Of a stretch of DNA of 19,148 nt, positions 8,605 to 16,066 are shown piece after piece. Position 1 is the first letter of the stretch. Every line of letters starts with the position of its first letter. Made by a program: the position numbers and the translations under genes. The notes beneath the pieces were generated by a model. The model was not told where the DNA came from. It ran no database searches and worked only from the letters and a program-made list of their open reading frames with translations. Source of the stretch: an uncultured Clostridia bacterium (GTDB taxonomy: Bacteria > Bacillota > Clostridia > Christensenellales > UBA1242); NCBI GenBank assembly GCA_947303145.1, contig CAMYXB010000008.1, positions 1 through 19,148 of the forward strand. Direction: 5' to 3'.

Positions 8605-9816
8605 ATGAAACTAGAACTATTGTCTCCCGCTGGAGATATGGAAAAACTAAAGACAGCAGTGTATTTTGGTGCAGATGCTGTGTATTTTAGTGGCAAAAAT
8701 TTTGGACTGAGGGCATTTGCTGGCAATTTCGATAGAGATGAGATTGTAGAGGCTGTGTCTTTTTGTCATGCCCACGATGTAAAGGCATACGTCACTGTCA
8801 ATATTGTCGCTCATAACAAGGATTTTGTTGGACTAGAAGAATATCTAACATTTTTGTATCAATCTAGAATAGATGCCATCATTGTCAGCGATATAGGCAT
8901 TATAGATGTTGCAAGAAGAGTGGTGCCGCACCTAGATATTCATGTCTCTACGCAAGCCAATGTGACCAATAAGTATTCTGCCAAGGCTTTCTGTGATATG
9001 GGAGTGAAGAGAATAGTGCTGGCTAGGGAACTCAGTATAACGGAAATAAAGGAGATAAGAGATTTTTTGGGGAAAGATGTGGAACTGGAGGCTTTTGTGC
9101 ATGGAGCCATGTGCATCAGTTATTCTGGCAGATGCCTGCTGAGCAACTATCTATCTCACAGGGATAGCAATAAGGGAGCATGCGTGCAGGCGTGCAGATG
9201 GGCATACACCATCACGCCCAAAGATAGCCTAGAAGCACTCCCCATTGAAGAGGACAGCAGAGGGACATATATACTCAATAGCAAGGACCTCAATATGATA
9301 GAGCACCTAGAGGAACTGAGAGATGCTGGTGTGGTGAGTTTTAAGATAGAGGGGCGTATGAAGTCTCCCTATTATGTCGCCACTGTCACCAATGCATACA
9401 GGAGAGCGCTAGATAGCCTGCAGAGAGGGGAGAGTGTGAGTGAAGAACTGGTCGCAGAACTAGACAAAGCCAGTCATAGAAGATACACCACTGGATTTAA
9501 TTTCAAGGACAGAAAAGAAGAAGAGAGCGAATACATCGCCTCGTCCATGCCCGTCCAGTCGCACGAATTTATGGCCATTTGCCTAAAGGCCGCCTCTTGT
9601 GGCAAGGTGCTTGTCGAGCAGAGGAATAGATTTGAAGTGGGAGATACACTCGAGGTGCTGTCTCCAACGGATACTTTCAATCGAGAACTTAAAGTGGAGT
9701 GTATGACAGATGAGGAGGGGACTCCTGTCAGTGACGCTCGCATTGTTCAGCAAAGATTGTATCTGGCTACATCTCTTCCACTTCATGCTGGAGATATATT
9801 GAGGAAGAAAATATAG
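8605..9816 (+). CDS. trhP: U32 family protein, TrhP-like tRNA hydroxylation protein
   Basis: The 403-residue protein matches the Peptidase_U32 family along its length. It opens with ELLSPAGDMEKLKTAVYFGA and has the family core FVHGAMCISYSGRCLLSNY. Cys170, Cys177, Cys193 and Cys197 form the four-Cys set expected to hold an iron-sulfur cluster. FKIEGRMKSPYYVATVTNAY (246-265) follows, with a smaller C-terminal domain after about 310. In E. coli and Bacillus subtilis, TrhP proteins are needed for prephenate-dependent 5-hydroxyuridine at the tRNA wobble position. The older 'collagenase/peptidase' label comes from distant relatives. It starts 9 bp after the unknown gene with a modest AGAGGGA site. 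The length suits TrhP better than the longer RlhA or the shorter UbiU/UbiV. Confidence 0.85.
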   Translation: MKLELLSPAGDMEKLKTAVYFGADAVYFSGKNFGLRAFAGNFDRDEIVEAVSFCHAHDVKAYVTVNIVAHNKDFVGLEEYLTFLYQSRIDAIIVSDIGIIDVARRVVPHLDIHVSTQANVTNKYSAKAFCDMGVKRIVLARELSITEIKEIRDFLGKDVELEAFVHGAMCISYSGRCLLSNYLSHRDSNKGACVQACRWAYTITPKDSLEALPIEEDSRGTYILNSKDLNMIEHLEELRDAGVVSFKIEGRMKSPYYVATVTNAYRRALDSLQRGESVSEELVAELDKASHRRYTTGFNFKDRKEEESEYIASSMPVQSHEFMAICLKAASCGKVLVEQRNRFEVGDTLEVLSPTDTFNRELKVECMTDEEGTPVSDARIVQQRLYLATSLPLHAGDILRKKI

Positions 9817-9821
9817 ATATT

Positions 9822-9861
9822 CAGCCACAATTTGTAAAAAATTTGTGGCTGTTTGTGTTTT
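9822..9861 (+). terminator. Rho-independent terminator of the leuS-trhP unit
   Basis: CAGCCACAA (9822-9830) pairs perfectly with TTGTGGCTG (9843-9851), followed by a broken T-tract TTTGTGTTTT. Confidence 0.75.
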
Positions 9862-9865
9862 ATTA

Positions 9866-9874
9866 TGATATAAT
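9866..9874 (+). promoter_or_regulatory. Extended -10 promoter of radC
   Basis: TGaTATAAT (9866-9874) is a perfect extended -10. No good -35 is found, partly because that space is taken by the upstream terminator. The predicted leader is about 25 nt. Confidence 0.6.
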
Positions 9875-9906
9875 CTGCATAATTAAGGGGATTTTTCGTC
9901 AAGGCA

Positions 9907-10599
9907 ATGGACAAGGATAACATTCACGCAGGGCATAGAGCGAGACTAAGACAGCAGATGCGAGAGGCGGATATGAGCAAGATGCCAGAACACATGGTGC
10001 TGGAATATATGCTGTCCTTTGCCCTGCCATATAAGGACGTCAATCCCATATCGCATGCGTTGATAAATAAATTCGGCAATCTGTCCGCTGTGCTTGATGC
10101 CAGCATGGCAGACCTAAAGAGTGTGGACGGCATAAGTGACGTCTCCGCCCATTATCTCAAGATGTGCGCCTCTCTCCCTAGGATAGTCAGCCTCAGTCGT
10201 GGGAAGCAGAAGATAAAGTCAGTCACCAACATGGCTCAATCGGTGGATTTTTTGAGGGAACATATCGCTATTACAGATAAAGAGGAATTTTATTACATAA
10301 CCACAGACACTCAATACAATATCCTCAAGTTCGAGTCTCTCGGCTACGGCTCCGCCTATGATGCACATGTGGATATTAGAGAATTGGTGAGGAAACTGAG
10401 CGAGCCTACTACCAGCAATGTCCTCATCTGCCACACTCACCCACATGGCAACCCTATCCCCTCCAAAGATGACATATCCTTCACTAGAGCACTCAATAAT
10501 GCACTCTCTAGCATAGGGATAAAACTTTCTGATCATGTGGTTTTGGCACCGAGTGGGATATATTCCTTCTTTAGAGAAGGTTTGCTGCAAAAATTGTGA
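9907..10599 (+). CDS. radC: RadC/JAB-domain protein (UPF0758 family)
   Basis: The 230-residue protein has the RadC layout: an N-terminal GHRARLRQQM segment, a helix-hairpin-helix-like region (about 54-90) and a C-terminal JAB/MPN+ domain. The metal motif is CHTHPHGNPIPSKDDISFT, with His177, His179, Ser186 and Asp189 in the HxHPx...SxxD pattern. JAB domains are zinc-dependent isopeptidase folds, but the cellular role of RadC is unsettled and the old DNA-repair label was not upheld. The ATG at 9907 is kept although its ribosome binding site is poor (AAGG only 2 nt away, GGGG about 17 nt away), because the conserved GHRARL segment lies right after it and the frame closes upstream at 9880. Confidence 0.9.
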   Translation: MDKDNIHAGHRARLRQQMREADMSKMPEHMVLEYMLSFALPYKDVNPISHALINKFGNLSAVLDASMADLKSVDGISDVSAHYLKMCASLPRIVSLSRGKQKIKSVTNMAQSVDFLREHIAITDKEEFYYITTDTQYNILKFESLGYGSAYDAHVDIRELVRKLSEPTTSNVLICHTHPHGNPIPSKDDISFTRALNNALSSIGIKLSDHVVLAPSGIYSFFREGLLQKL

Positions 10600-10602
10600 T
10601 AG

Positions 10603-10635
10603 AAAAAACACCAAGGAAAATTCCTTGGTGTTTTG
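10603..10635. terminator. Bidirectional terminator between convergent radC and membrane-protein gene
   Basis: AAAACACCAAGG (10605-10616) pairs with CCTTGGTGTTTT (10623-10634) around an AAAATT loop. The flanking A-run and T-run give a U-tract in either direction. Confidence 0.85.
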
Positions 10636-10652
10636 TGTGATTATAATGCTGT

Positions 10653-11003
10653 CTATGAACTAAGTGCGCCAGAGTCTATAGGATCAATCTTCAGCCAACC
10701 AGTGATGCTTTCTGCGACACCAGGGAAGAATGAGATGATGATGACAGCGGCACATACTACGAGGACAACGAGTTTGAGAATGTCAGACTTATCCCACACA
10801 GCGCTGAGGCCTACCACAGTCATGAGACACAGTGGGGCATAAGTGCCGATGTAGTTGATGATGGTGGCAATGGTCTGGTTGTCTCCGATGAATCCAAGAT
10901 ATCTGTTGAGAATGAGGACAGCATATCTCACCACCATTATTATAGCGATAAGTTTGCCCAGCCCCTCTAGTATATCTTTGATGCTAGTATTCTTTTCACC
11001 CAT
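10653..11003 (-). CDS. Small membrane protein with three predicted helices
   Basis: With the ATG at 11003 the protein has 116 residues. Hydrophobic stretches at about 16-39, 46-69 and 75-93 predict three membrane helices with short loops, and the tail (DPIDSGALSS) is polar. I do not recognise the family. A longer frame starts with GTG at 11009, but AAGGAGGG (11012-11019) sits only about 2 nt from that codon and about 8 nt from the ATG, so the ATG is preferred. It is transcribed alone, from a TTGACA-type promoter divergent to the HIT gene, and ends at a terminator shared with radC. No functional partner is visible. Confidence 0.8.
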   Translation of the reverse strand: MGEKNTSIKDILEGLGKLIAIIMVVRYAVLILNRYLGFIGDNQTIATIINYIGTYAPLCLMTVVGLSAVWDKSDILKLVVLVVCAAVIIISFFPGVAESITGWLKIDPIDSGALSS

Positions 11004-11011
11004 AATCACGA

Positions 11012-11019
11012 CCCTCCTT
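11012..11019 (-). promoter_or_regulatory. Ribosome binding site that sets the membrane-protein start
   Basis: AAGGAGGG on the minus strand is correctly spaced for the ATG at 11003 and too close to the GTG at 11009. Confidence 0.75.
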
Positions 11020-11038
11020 ATTAAGATTTGCTACATAA

Positions 11039-11068
11039 ATGGTAGCACTTTTTGTTTGAAAATGTCAA
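11039..11068 (-). promoter_or_regulatory. Predicted promoter of the small membrane protein
   Basis: On the minus strand TTGACA (11063-11068) is perfect and TACCAT (11039-11044) follows after 18 bp; the -10 is weak at 4 of 6. Confidence 0.45.
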
Positions 11069-11098
11069 CTTGTTTTTTTATAATATATTTTTTTGTGG

Positions 11099-11118
11099 CG
11101 AAAAATGTGAATTTTTCG
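11099..11118. promoter_or_regulatory. Palindrome between two divergent promoters, possible operator
   Basis: CGAAAAAT (11099-11106) and ATTTTTCG (11111-11118) are a perfect 8-bp inverted repeat around GTGA. It ends one base before the -35 of the HIT promoter and lies upstream of the divergent promoter, so a repressor or activator bound there could affect both. Confidence 0.35.
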
Positions 11119-11119
11119 T

Positions 11120-11148
11120 TTGGAATAACTATAAAATTTTGATAAAAT
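11120..11148 (+). promoter_or_regulatory. Predicted extended -10 promoter of the HIT gene
   Basis: TTGGAA (11120-11125), 17 bp, then TAAAAT (11143-11148) preceded by TGa, which gives an extended -10. Confidence 0.55.
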
Positions 11149-11174
11149 ATCACTAGATTATAGGAGGGGAAAAA

Positions 11175-11543
11175 ATGAACGATTGTATTTTTTGCAAAAT
11201 AATAGCGGGGGAAGTCCCTTGTTATAAAATATATGAAGATGACTACACTCTCGCCTTTTTAGATGTGGCAGGAGACGCATTTGGGCATACACTGGTGGTG
11301 CCTAAAGAGCATTGTGAGAATATCCTTGACGCCAGCGATGAGTGTATATCTCATGTCATGAGTGCGGTGAGGAAAATATCCACACACTTCGTGGATAATT
11401 GCGACATAACTGGAGTGAGAGTGATCTCTAACTGCAAGGAGAGTGCCGGTCAGTCTGTCATGCACTTGCACTTCCACATCTATCCTATGGGCCAAGATGT
11501 GGACTGCGATTTGGACAAGCAGAGAGATATGCTAAGACTATAA
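11175..11543 (+). CDS. HIT family hydrolase (Hint-like)
   Basis: The 122-residue protein is a histidine-triad nucleotide-binding protein. It begins MNDCIFCKIIAGEVPCYKIY, the common start of Hint/HinT proteins, and ends with the triad HLHFHIY (His97, His99, His101). Cys4, Cys7 and His46 (PKEHCENI) fit the structural zinc site of many bacterial members. Family enzymes act on purine nucleoside phosphoramidates and adenylated substrates in the cytoplasm; the physiological substrate is generally not known. A strong AGGAGGGG (11162-11169) precedes the ATG. It has its own promoter and terminator and so is probably a single-gene unit, though read-through into spoIIE is possible. Confidence 0.92.
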   Translation: MNDCIFCKIIAGEVPCYKIYEDDYTLAFLDVAGDAFGHTLVVPKEHCENILDASDECISHVMSAVRKISTHFVDNCDITGVRVISNCKESAGQSVMHLHFHIYPMGQDVDCDLDKQRDMLRL

Positions 11544-11550
11544 CAAAATA

Positions 11551-11625
11551 TTAGTCAAGATTAGACAATAATAGTGGGATAAAGGCTTTTTTCGCATTAG
11601 TCATTCCCGCTTTTTTTATTATACT
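11551..11625 (+). promoter_or_regulatory. Candidate spoIIE promoter region with Spo0A-box-like repeats
   Basis: TTAGTCAA (11551-11558) and TTAGACAA (11561-11568) repeat with a 10-bp step, and TTAGTCA recurs at 11597-11603. TTAGACA differs at one base from TTCGACA, the Spo0A box on one strand. TATACT at 11620-11625 is a likely -10. There is no good sigma-A -35, as is typical of activator-dependent promoters. The regulator assignment is inference. Confidence 0.4.
11573..11617 (+). terminator. Probable terminator after the HIT gene
   Basis: AGTGGGA (11573-11579) pairs with TCCCGCT (11605-11611, one G-T pair) across a 25-nt loop, and T7 runs 11611-11617. The long loop makes it less certain. Confidence 0.5.
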
Positions 11626-11654
11626 CTTTGTAGACTATCCACAAGGAGAAAATC

Positions 11655-13946
11655 ATGCAAAAAGTCACATCTCATTCAAAATATTTACTTAGCACACTCA
11701 AATACATAGGATATTTTGCCCTTTTCTATATTCTATCCAAGGCAAGAATCCTTGGCAAAATATCTCCAGCATTCTTTGGGGCATATCTTGCCATTATATT
11801 CATGGGTGAAAACATTTTCTATACTTCGCTTAGTTTCCTCTCTGCTACCACACTCTGTGATGCCAGCACATATTCCATCGTCTTTGCCTTATCTTGTGTG
11901 GCTATAGGGGCTGTCATAGCGAGAATATATAGGAAGAGGTCTTTCCCTCTTTGGCTTAAAGGGATATATACACTCATGACTGGTCTAGTGTATGTGTATT
12001 TCAATATCTTTTCTCTAGAACTATTATACATATCCTTGATTGATACACTTCTCAACTCCATAGTAGCCATCTCTCTTTCTATGGCTATCAAAACCACTAT
12101 ACACAGACACTTCAGTCTATCACTCAATGCCGATGAGGCTTTTTGCCTATGCCTTGTCCTTGCAGTCATTTTCTGTGGGGTGCAATCTGTCAATGTATTT
12201 ACTTTTGACATAGTGAGACTTACGGGCTTTAGTATAGTTTTGCTGTCCACGCTTTTACCCTCGTCCATGCTACTTCTTCCCAGTATATCTATGGGAGTGG
12301 GCGCTTTCCTCTGCGGTGGAAGCATGGAGTATCTCGCCATTTTCTGCATAAGTAGCAGTGTCTGTATGCTATTTAAGTCGCAGAGCAGACTTTTCGTCTC
12401 TTTATCCATACTTGTGGTGGACGTGTCTCTTGGACTGGTTGGTGGACTCCATTCTCTATATAGCCTTATCTCATTTATCCCCACACTTATTTGCGCCTGC
12501 GTCTTTCTCATTATCCCCAAATCACTTCTTGCTAGACTGCAATCTCTGCTTTATGCCGACAGGCACAGCCTATCTCTTAAAAACATTCTCAATCATAGTC
12601 GAGCCAAGACCAGCAGAAGACTACTTTATACCGCCGAAGTTTTTTATGAAATGGACAAGTGTTTTAGAAAGTTGGTGAAAGGAAGCCTTGATCCTCAGAG
12701 TGCCAAGGGAATGCTGTGCGGGGAAATAATTAGAGAGAACTGCGAGACTTGTCATATGAAAAATAGGTGTATGAAGAATTTCACCATGGAGCATAAGAAG
12801 ATTATTCAGCACCTAGTAGATGTGGGATTTGAAAAGGGGAAAATAACTCTCGTGGACCTCAATAGTTATCTCACCAGTAGATGTGTCAAACTCAATTCTC
12901 TCATTTCCTCTATCAATTCTCTTTTAAGTGATTATCATGGCTATTGCAAGATGAATAGAGAACTGGATAATAGCAAGATATTGGTGGCGGAGCAACTCAA
13001 GGGCATATCTCACGTCCTGCAATCACTCTCGCAGGATACAAGAGAGGAGACGAGTATGGATCATAAAATGGAGAAAAAGATAATGGAGAATCTCACCTAT
13101 CATGACATAGTTCCCAGCGAGGTGGTGTGCTTTGACAATAACGAGGAGACCATGCGTGTAGCCATGGAGATGAGGCGGGTGGACTATGACAACGACAAGA
13201 TAGAGAAAGTATTGTCCAGTAGCATGAATCAAAAAATGGTGCTAGACGAGATATTGGAGGAAGGCTCTGAGAGGTTGTATCTGCAGTATAGGACTGCACC
13301 TACATTCGATATAGCGGTGGGCGTGGCTATGGAGAAAAAGGCGGGGAGTAGTGATAGTGGAGACACTCATTCCATGCTAAAACTAGGCGATGATAAGTTC
13401 ATGCTGGCGCTTTGTGACGGAATGGGTAGTGGGAGCAGGGCGCAAGAAAAGAGCGAGACTTCTATCAATATTATTGAAAATTTCTACAAAGCGGGGTATG
13501 ACGATGAGACCATCATATCTAGTGTCAACAAACTGCTTACTCTCACTAGTGAGAATGTCTTTTCCGCCATGGATATAAGTGTGGTAGACCTCAAAAATGG
13601 AGAGGTGGACTTCATCAAGCAAGGAGCCACTACGGGATTTATCAAGAGTGGAGAAGATGTCCACAGGATAGAGAGCAGGTCACTTCCCCTAGGCATTGTA
13701 AGTGACGTAAAGCCCAGACTAGTCAAGACAGTGCTGTCTCCTGACGATGAGGTCATCATGATGACAGATGGTGTGATAGATGCAGTGGGCGAGGATAACA
13801 TGCTGAGGATAATCCACTCCATATCTTCCACCAATCCACAAGAGATAGCGGACGAACTGCTCCAAAAAGCGCTCTCTACTCAAAAGGCATATCCTCAAGA
13901 TGATATGACGGTTATAGTTGGTAGAATTTTTTATAATGCCAGTTAA
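11655..13946 (+). CDS. spoIIE: Stage II sporulation protein E, membrane PP2C phosphatase
   Basis: The 763-residue protein has the three-part SpoIIE layout. An N-terminal block of about ten hydrophobic helices spans roughly 12-300. A central region follows with a Cys cluster (CETCHMKNRC). The C-terminal PP2C-type phosphatase runs from about 551, with metal ligands in LCDGMGSG (Asp588-Gly589), MMTDG (Asp705-Gly706) and DDMTVIV (Asp749, Asp750). In Bacillus subtilis SpoIIE sits at the polar septum, interacts with FtsZ and dephosphorylates SpoIIAA, which frees sigma-F in the forespore. Slightly shorter than the Bacillus protein (about 827). AAGGAG at 11643-11648 sets the start. Its position just before tilS matches the spoIIE-tilS neighbourhood of spore formers. 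It indicates a sporulating ancestor. Confidence 0.96.
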   Translation: MQKVTSHSKYLLSTLKYIGYFALFYILSKARILGKISPAFFGAYLAIIFMGENIFYTSLSFLSATTLCDASTYSIVFALSCVAIGAVIARIYRKRSFPLWLKGIYTLMTGLVYVYFNIFSLELLYISLIDTLLNSIVAISLSMAIKTTIHRHFSLSLNADEAFCLCLVLAVIFCGVQSVNVFTFDIVRLTGFSIVLLSTLLPSSMLLLPSISMGVGAFLCGGSMEYLAIFCISSSVCMLFKSQSRLFVSLSILVVDVSLGLVGGLHSLYSLISFIPTLICACVFLIIPKSLLARLQSLLYADRHSLSLKNILNHSRAKTSRRLLYTAEVFYEMDKCFRKLVKGSLDPQSAKGMLCGEIIRENCETCHMKNRCMKNFTMEHKKIIQHLVDVGFEKGKITLVDLNSYLTSRCVKLNSLISSINSLLSDYHGYCKMNRELDNSKILVAEQLKGISHVLQSLSQDTREETSMDHKMEKKIMENLTYHDIVPSEVVCFDNNEETMRVAMEMRRVDYDNDKIEKVLSSSMNQKMVLDEILEEGSERLYLQYRTAPTFDIAVGVAMEKKAGSSDSGDTHSMLKLGDDKFMLALCDGMGSGSRAQEKSETSINIIENFYKAGYDDETIISSVNKLLTLTSENVFSAMDISVVDLKNGEVDFIKQGATTGFIKSGEDVHRIESRSLPLGIVSDVKPRLVKTVLSPDDEVIMMTDGVIDAVGEDNMLRIIHSISSTNPQEIADELLQKALSTQKAYPQDDMTVIVGRIFYNAS

Positions 13947-14002
13947 AAAATAAAAAAAAAGTAGAAAAAATTTATTTTTTTCGCAAAAATTCGTCATTTT
14001 TC

Positions 14003-14030
14003 TTGAAAAATAATGAAATTTGTGTATAAT
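14003..14030 (+). promoter_or_regulatory. Predicted tilS promoter overlapping the longest tilS frame
   Basis: TTGAAA (14003-14008), 16 bp, then TATAAT (14025-14030). The expected transcription start is about 14037, downstream of the ATG at 14013 and 2-3 nt before the ATG at 14040. Confidence 0.7.
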
Positions 14031-14039
14031 ACAATTACG

Positions 14040-15362
14040 ATGGAAAAAGAAGTTTTAGAATATATCAAGCAAAACAAATTGATAGATAGTGGTGATGTAG
14101 TGGGCGTGGCTGTCAGCGGTGGAGCCGACTCCATGTGTCTGTTGCACTTTCTGCACTCTCACAGCGAGGAACTGGATATAAGTGTGGTAGCAATTACTGT
14201 GGACCACATGCTGAGAGGGGAGAACTCCCTAGGTGATGCATTGTTTGTGAGAGATTTTTGCAGAGAGAGGGGGATTGCTTGCTACAAATATAGCGTAGAC
14301 TGCAGAGGGATAGCAGATGAGGGCGGACTGAGCATAGAGGAAAGTGCTAGAATAGGCAGATATGGCATTTTCAACAAACTGCTTGACGACAACAAGGTGG
14401 ACAAGGTGGCTCTCGCTCATCACCTCAGTGACCAAGCCGAGACTATCCTCATGCATATACTAAGAGGCGCAGGGCTCAATGGTGCTGTGGGCATGGAGCC
14501 TAAGCGTGGACAATATATCCGCCCACTCCTTGCAGTGACCAAAGACGACATCATAAGATATTGCAGTATGGAAGATGTGGAATATGTCGATGACGAGACC
14601 AATAGAGACGACTCTTTTAATAGGAATTTCCTCAGGCTCAATGTCATGCCTCTTCTCAAGAAAAGATGGGAGAATGTGGAGCAGAATCTCGCTAGTTTCG
14701 GTGAAATGGCGAAAGAGGACAATGCTTTCATCCTCTCCCAAGTCAGCCACAATGGTGTCATATATGGAGAGGGTGTGGTGAGAATTCCCGCATTATACAT
14801 GAACTATGCCCCCAGCATAAGCAGTAGAATAATTTTTGAGTGCCTTGACAGAATAGGTATGCGCAAAGACATAGAGAGGAAGCATATCGACCTTATCCGC
14901 TGCCTTTCTGTGCAGAACAATGGCAAGAAGATAACTCTGCCCAATAGACTTGTAGCGCAAAAGGAATATGACTACATCACTTTGTTCAAAAAAGAAGAAA
15001 AAAAAGAAGCCACTGCTCCATTTAAGATAGGCAAAGTGGACTTTTTGGATAGCAAAATATTGGTTGAAGAGGCAGAAAGTGTGCAGATTCAAGCAGATAA
15101 ACTTTACCTCGATGCCGACAAGGTGCCAGAGGGTGCTATTTGGCGAGTGAGACAGACAGGGGATATGTTCACCAAATTCGGTGGCGGGAGCAAGAGTCTC
15201 AAAGACTACTTCATAGATGTCAAGGTGCCAGTGAGACTGAGGAGTCAGCTTCCTGTGCTTGCCAGCGGAAATGAAGTGTATTGCATAGCAGGACTAGAGA
15301 TAAGCGACAAGGTCAAGGTGACAGATTCTACTAGCCATATCGTTAGTGTCAGTCTAGACTAA
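14040..15362 (+). CDS. tilS: tRNA(Ile)-lysidine synthase
   Basis: TilS uses ATP and lysine to convert C34 of tRNA-Ile2 to lysidine, so that the tRNA reads AUA. AUA is used often in these genes. The PP-loop is SGGADS (26-31 of the 440-residue form), followed by VDHMLRG and AHHLSDQAET (126-135). RNFLRLNVMPLL and a C-terminal RVRQTGDMF...SKSLKDYF region are the TilS-specific parts. The frame extends back to an ATG at 14013, but a TATAAT box lies inside that extension, no ribosome binding site precedes either ATG, and MEKEVLEYI at 14040 fits the family start. I therefore choose 14040, expressed from a near-leaderless mRNA. It is convergent with the HD gene, with 17 bp between them. Confidence 0.93.
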   Translation: MEKEVLEYIKQNKLIDSGDVVGVAVSGGADSMCLLHFLHSHSEELDISVVAITVDHMLRGENSLGDALFVRDFCRERGIACYKYSVDCRGIADEGGLSIEESARIGRYGIFNKLLDDNKVDKVALAHHLSDQAETILMHILRGAGLNGAVGMEPKRGQYIRPLLAVTKDDIIRYCSMEDVEYVDDETNRDDSFNRNFLRLNVMPLLKKRWENVEQNLASFGEMAKEDNAFILSQVSHNGVIYGEGVVRIPALYMNYAPSISSRIIFECLDRIGMRKDIERKHIDLIRCLSVQNNGKKITLPNRLVAQKEYDYITLFKKEEKKEATAPFKIGKVDFLDSKILVEEAESVQIQADKLYLDADKVPEGAIWRVRQTGDMFTKFGGGSKSLKDYFIDVKVPVRLRSQLPVLASGNEVYCIAGLEISDKVKVTDSTSHIVSVSLD

Positions 15363-15379
15363 TATCAATAATATATTCG

Positions 15380-16060
15380 TCAGTCCAATCTATCATTCAT
15401 CTCGCCCATAGTCTTTATGAGTTCTAGAGATTTCGTGGTGAGGAGTGGGTTCTGCGCCATGTTATCCGCAGTGCCTATCATGACAAGATATCTTATCATT
15501 TCTTTTCCACAAGAAATTTTGTCATATTCACTTCTTAGTTTTTTCAAAAACACCTCATCAAGCAGGGTGTTTTTTTCGTCCATTGAATCTAGGGTGAGAG
15601 AAATGAATATATCATGGTCCAGTATTAGCCTAGACATAATCTCTTGCTCAGTAGATGAAAAATTAAGACAAGGTAGCACTCTTCTCGCTATCTTTTCGCT
15701 CGCTATATTATGCCCCTTGAATTTGTCTACTTCCTTTTGATGAAAAGGAGAAAACTCTCTGTATTTACATTCTGGCTTGCCTAAATCGTGCAAAAACATG
15801 ATGTAGGAGAGCATTCTCCTCTTGTCATGAGGCAGAGTAGAGGATAATTTATTTATCTCTTCCACACTTTTGAGAATGTGATGAATGCAGTCATATATGT
15901 GCCAAGGGTTGTCCTGAGGGGTGAGACGGCAATCTTCCACTTCTGGAATGATGCCGAGAATATAGTCTCTAAACTCTTTCTCATCATATGCATTGAAAAA
16001 GTCTTCTGTCACATCACTAGATAATAATATCTCGTCCAATCTCTGTATGTAGTCTATCAT
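15380..16060 (-). CDS. Stand-alone HD-domain phosphohydrolase, CCA-enzyme HD-like
   Basis: With the ATG at 16060 the protein has 226 residues. The metal-binding HD domain is seen in NPWHIYDCIHHILKSVEEIN (51-70), FLHDLGKP (His91-Asp92), a GH at 116-117 and a later TADN. Order and spacing match the HD domain of the bacterial CCA-adding enzyme, but no nucleotidyltransferase head is present. A phosphohydrolase acting on nucleotides or RNA ends is likely; the substrate is unknown. A GTG five codons upstream (16075) is in frame, but it directly abuts the -10 box, so the ATG is preferred. That ATG would lie at or next to the transcription start. A partial second copy of this start lies at 17039-17125. 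Confidence 0.85.
   Translation of the reverse strand: MIDYIQRLDEILLSSDVTEDFFNAYDEKEFRDYILGIIPEVEDCRLTPQDNPWHIYDCIHHILKSVEEINKLSSTLPHDKRRMLSYIMFLHDLGKPECKYREFSPFHQKEVDKFKGHNIASEKIARRVLPCLNFSSTEQEIMSRLILDHDIFISLTLDSMDEKNTLLDEVFLKKLRSEYDKISCGKEMIRYLVMIGTADNMAQNPLLTTKSLELIKTMGEMNDRLD
16003..16042. repeat. 40-bp perfect direct repeat, copy 1 (inside the HD gene)
   Basis: Identical at all 40 positions to 17068-17107, same orientation, offset 1065 bp. The match continues leftwards as TGAAAAA after two mismatches. To the right it drops to 9 of 18 bases, then recovers to 12 of 12 at the -10 region. Confidence 0.95.
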
Positions 16061-16066
16061 AAGTAT

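Noticed and set aside
11819..12520. 233-codon frame on the minus strand inside spoIIE
   Set aside because: It is fully contained in a clear SpoIIE coding region with recognisable domains and has no homology-like motifs of its own.
14013..14039. Longer tilS start at the ATG at 14013
   Set aside because: The -10 box of the tilS promoter lies within it, no ribosome binding site precedes it, and the extra residues (MKFVYNTIT) do not resemble the family start.
15351..15360. Palindrome AGTCTAGACT at the end of tilS as a terminator
   Set aside because: It has no loop and no T-tract, and it lies in the coding end. No clear terminator was found between the convergent tilS and HD genes.
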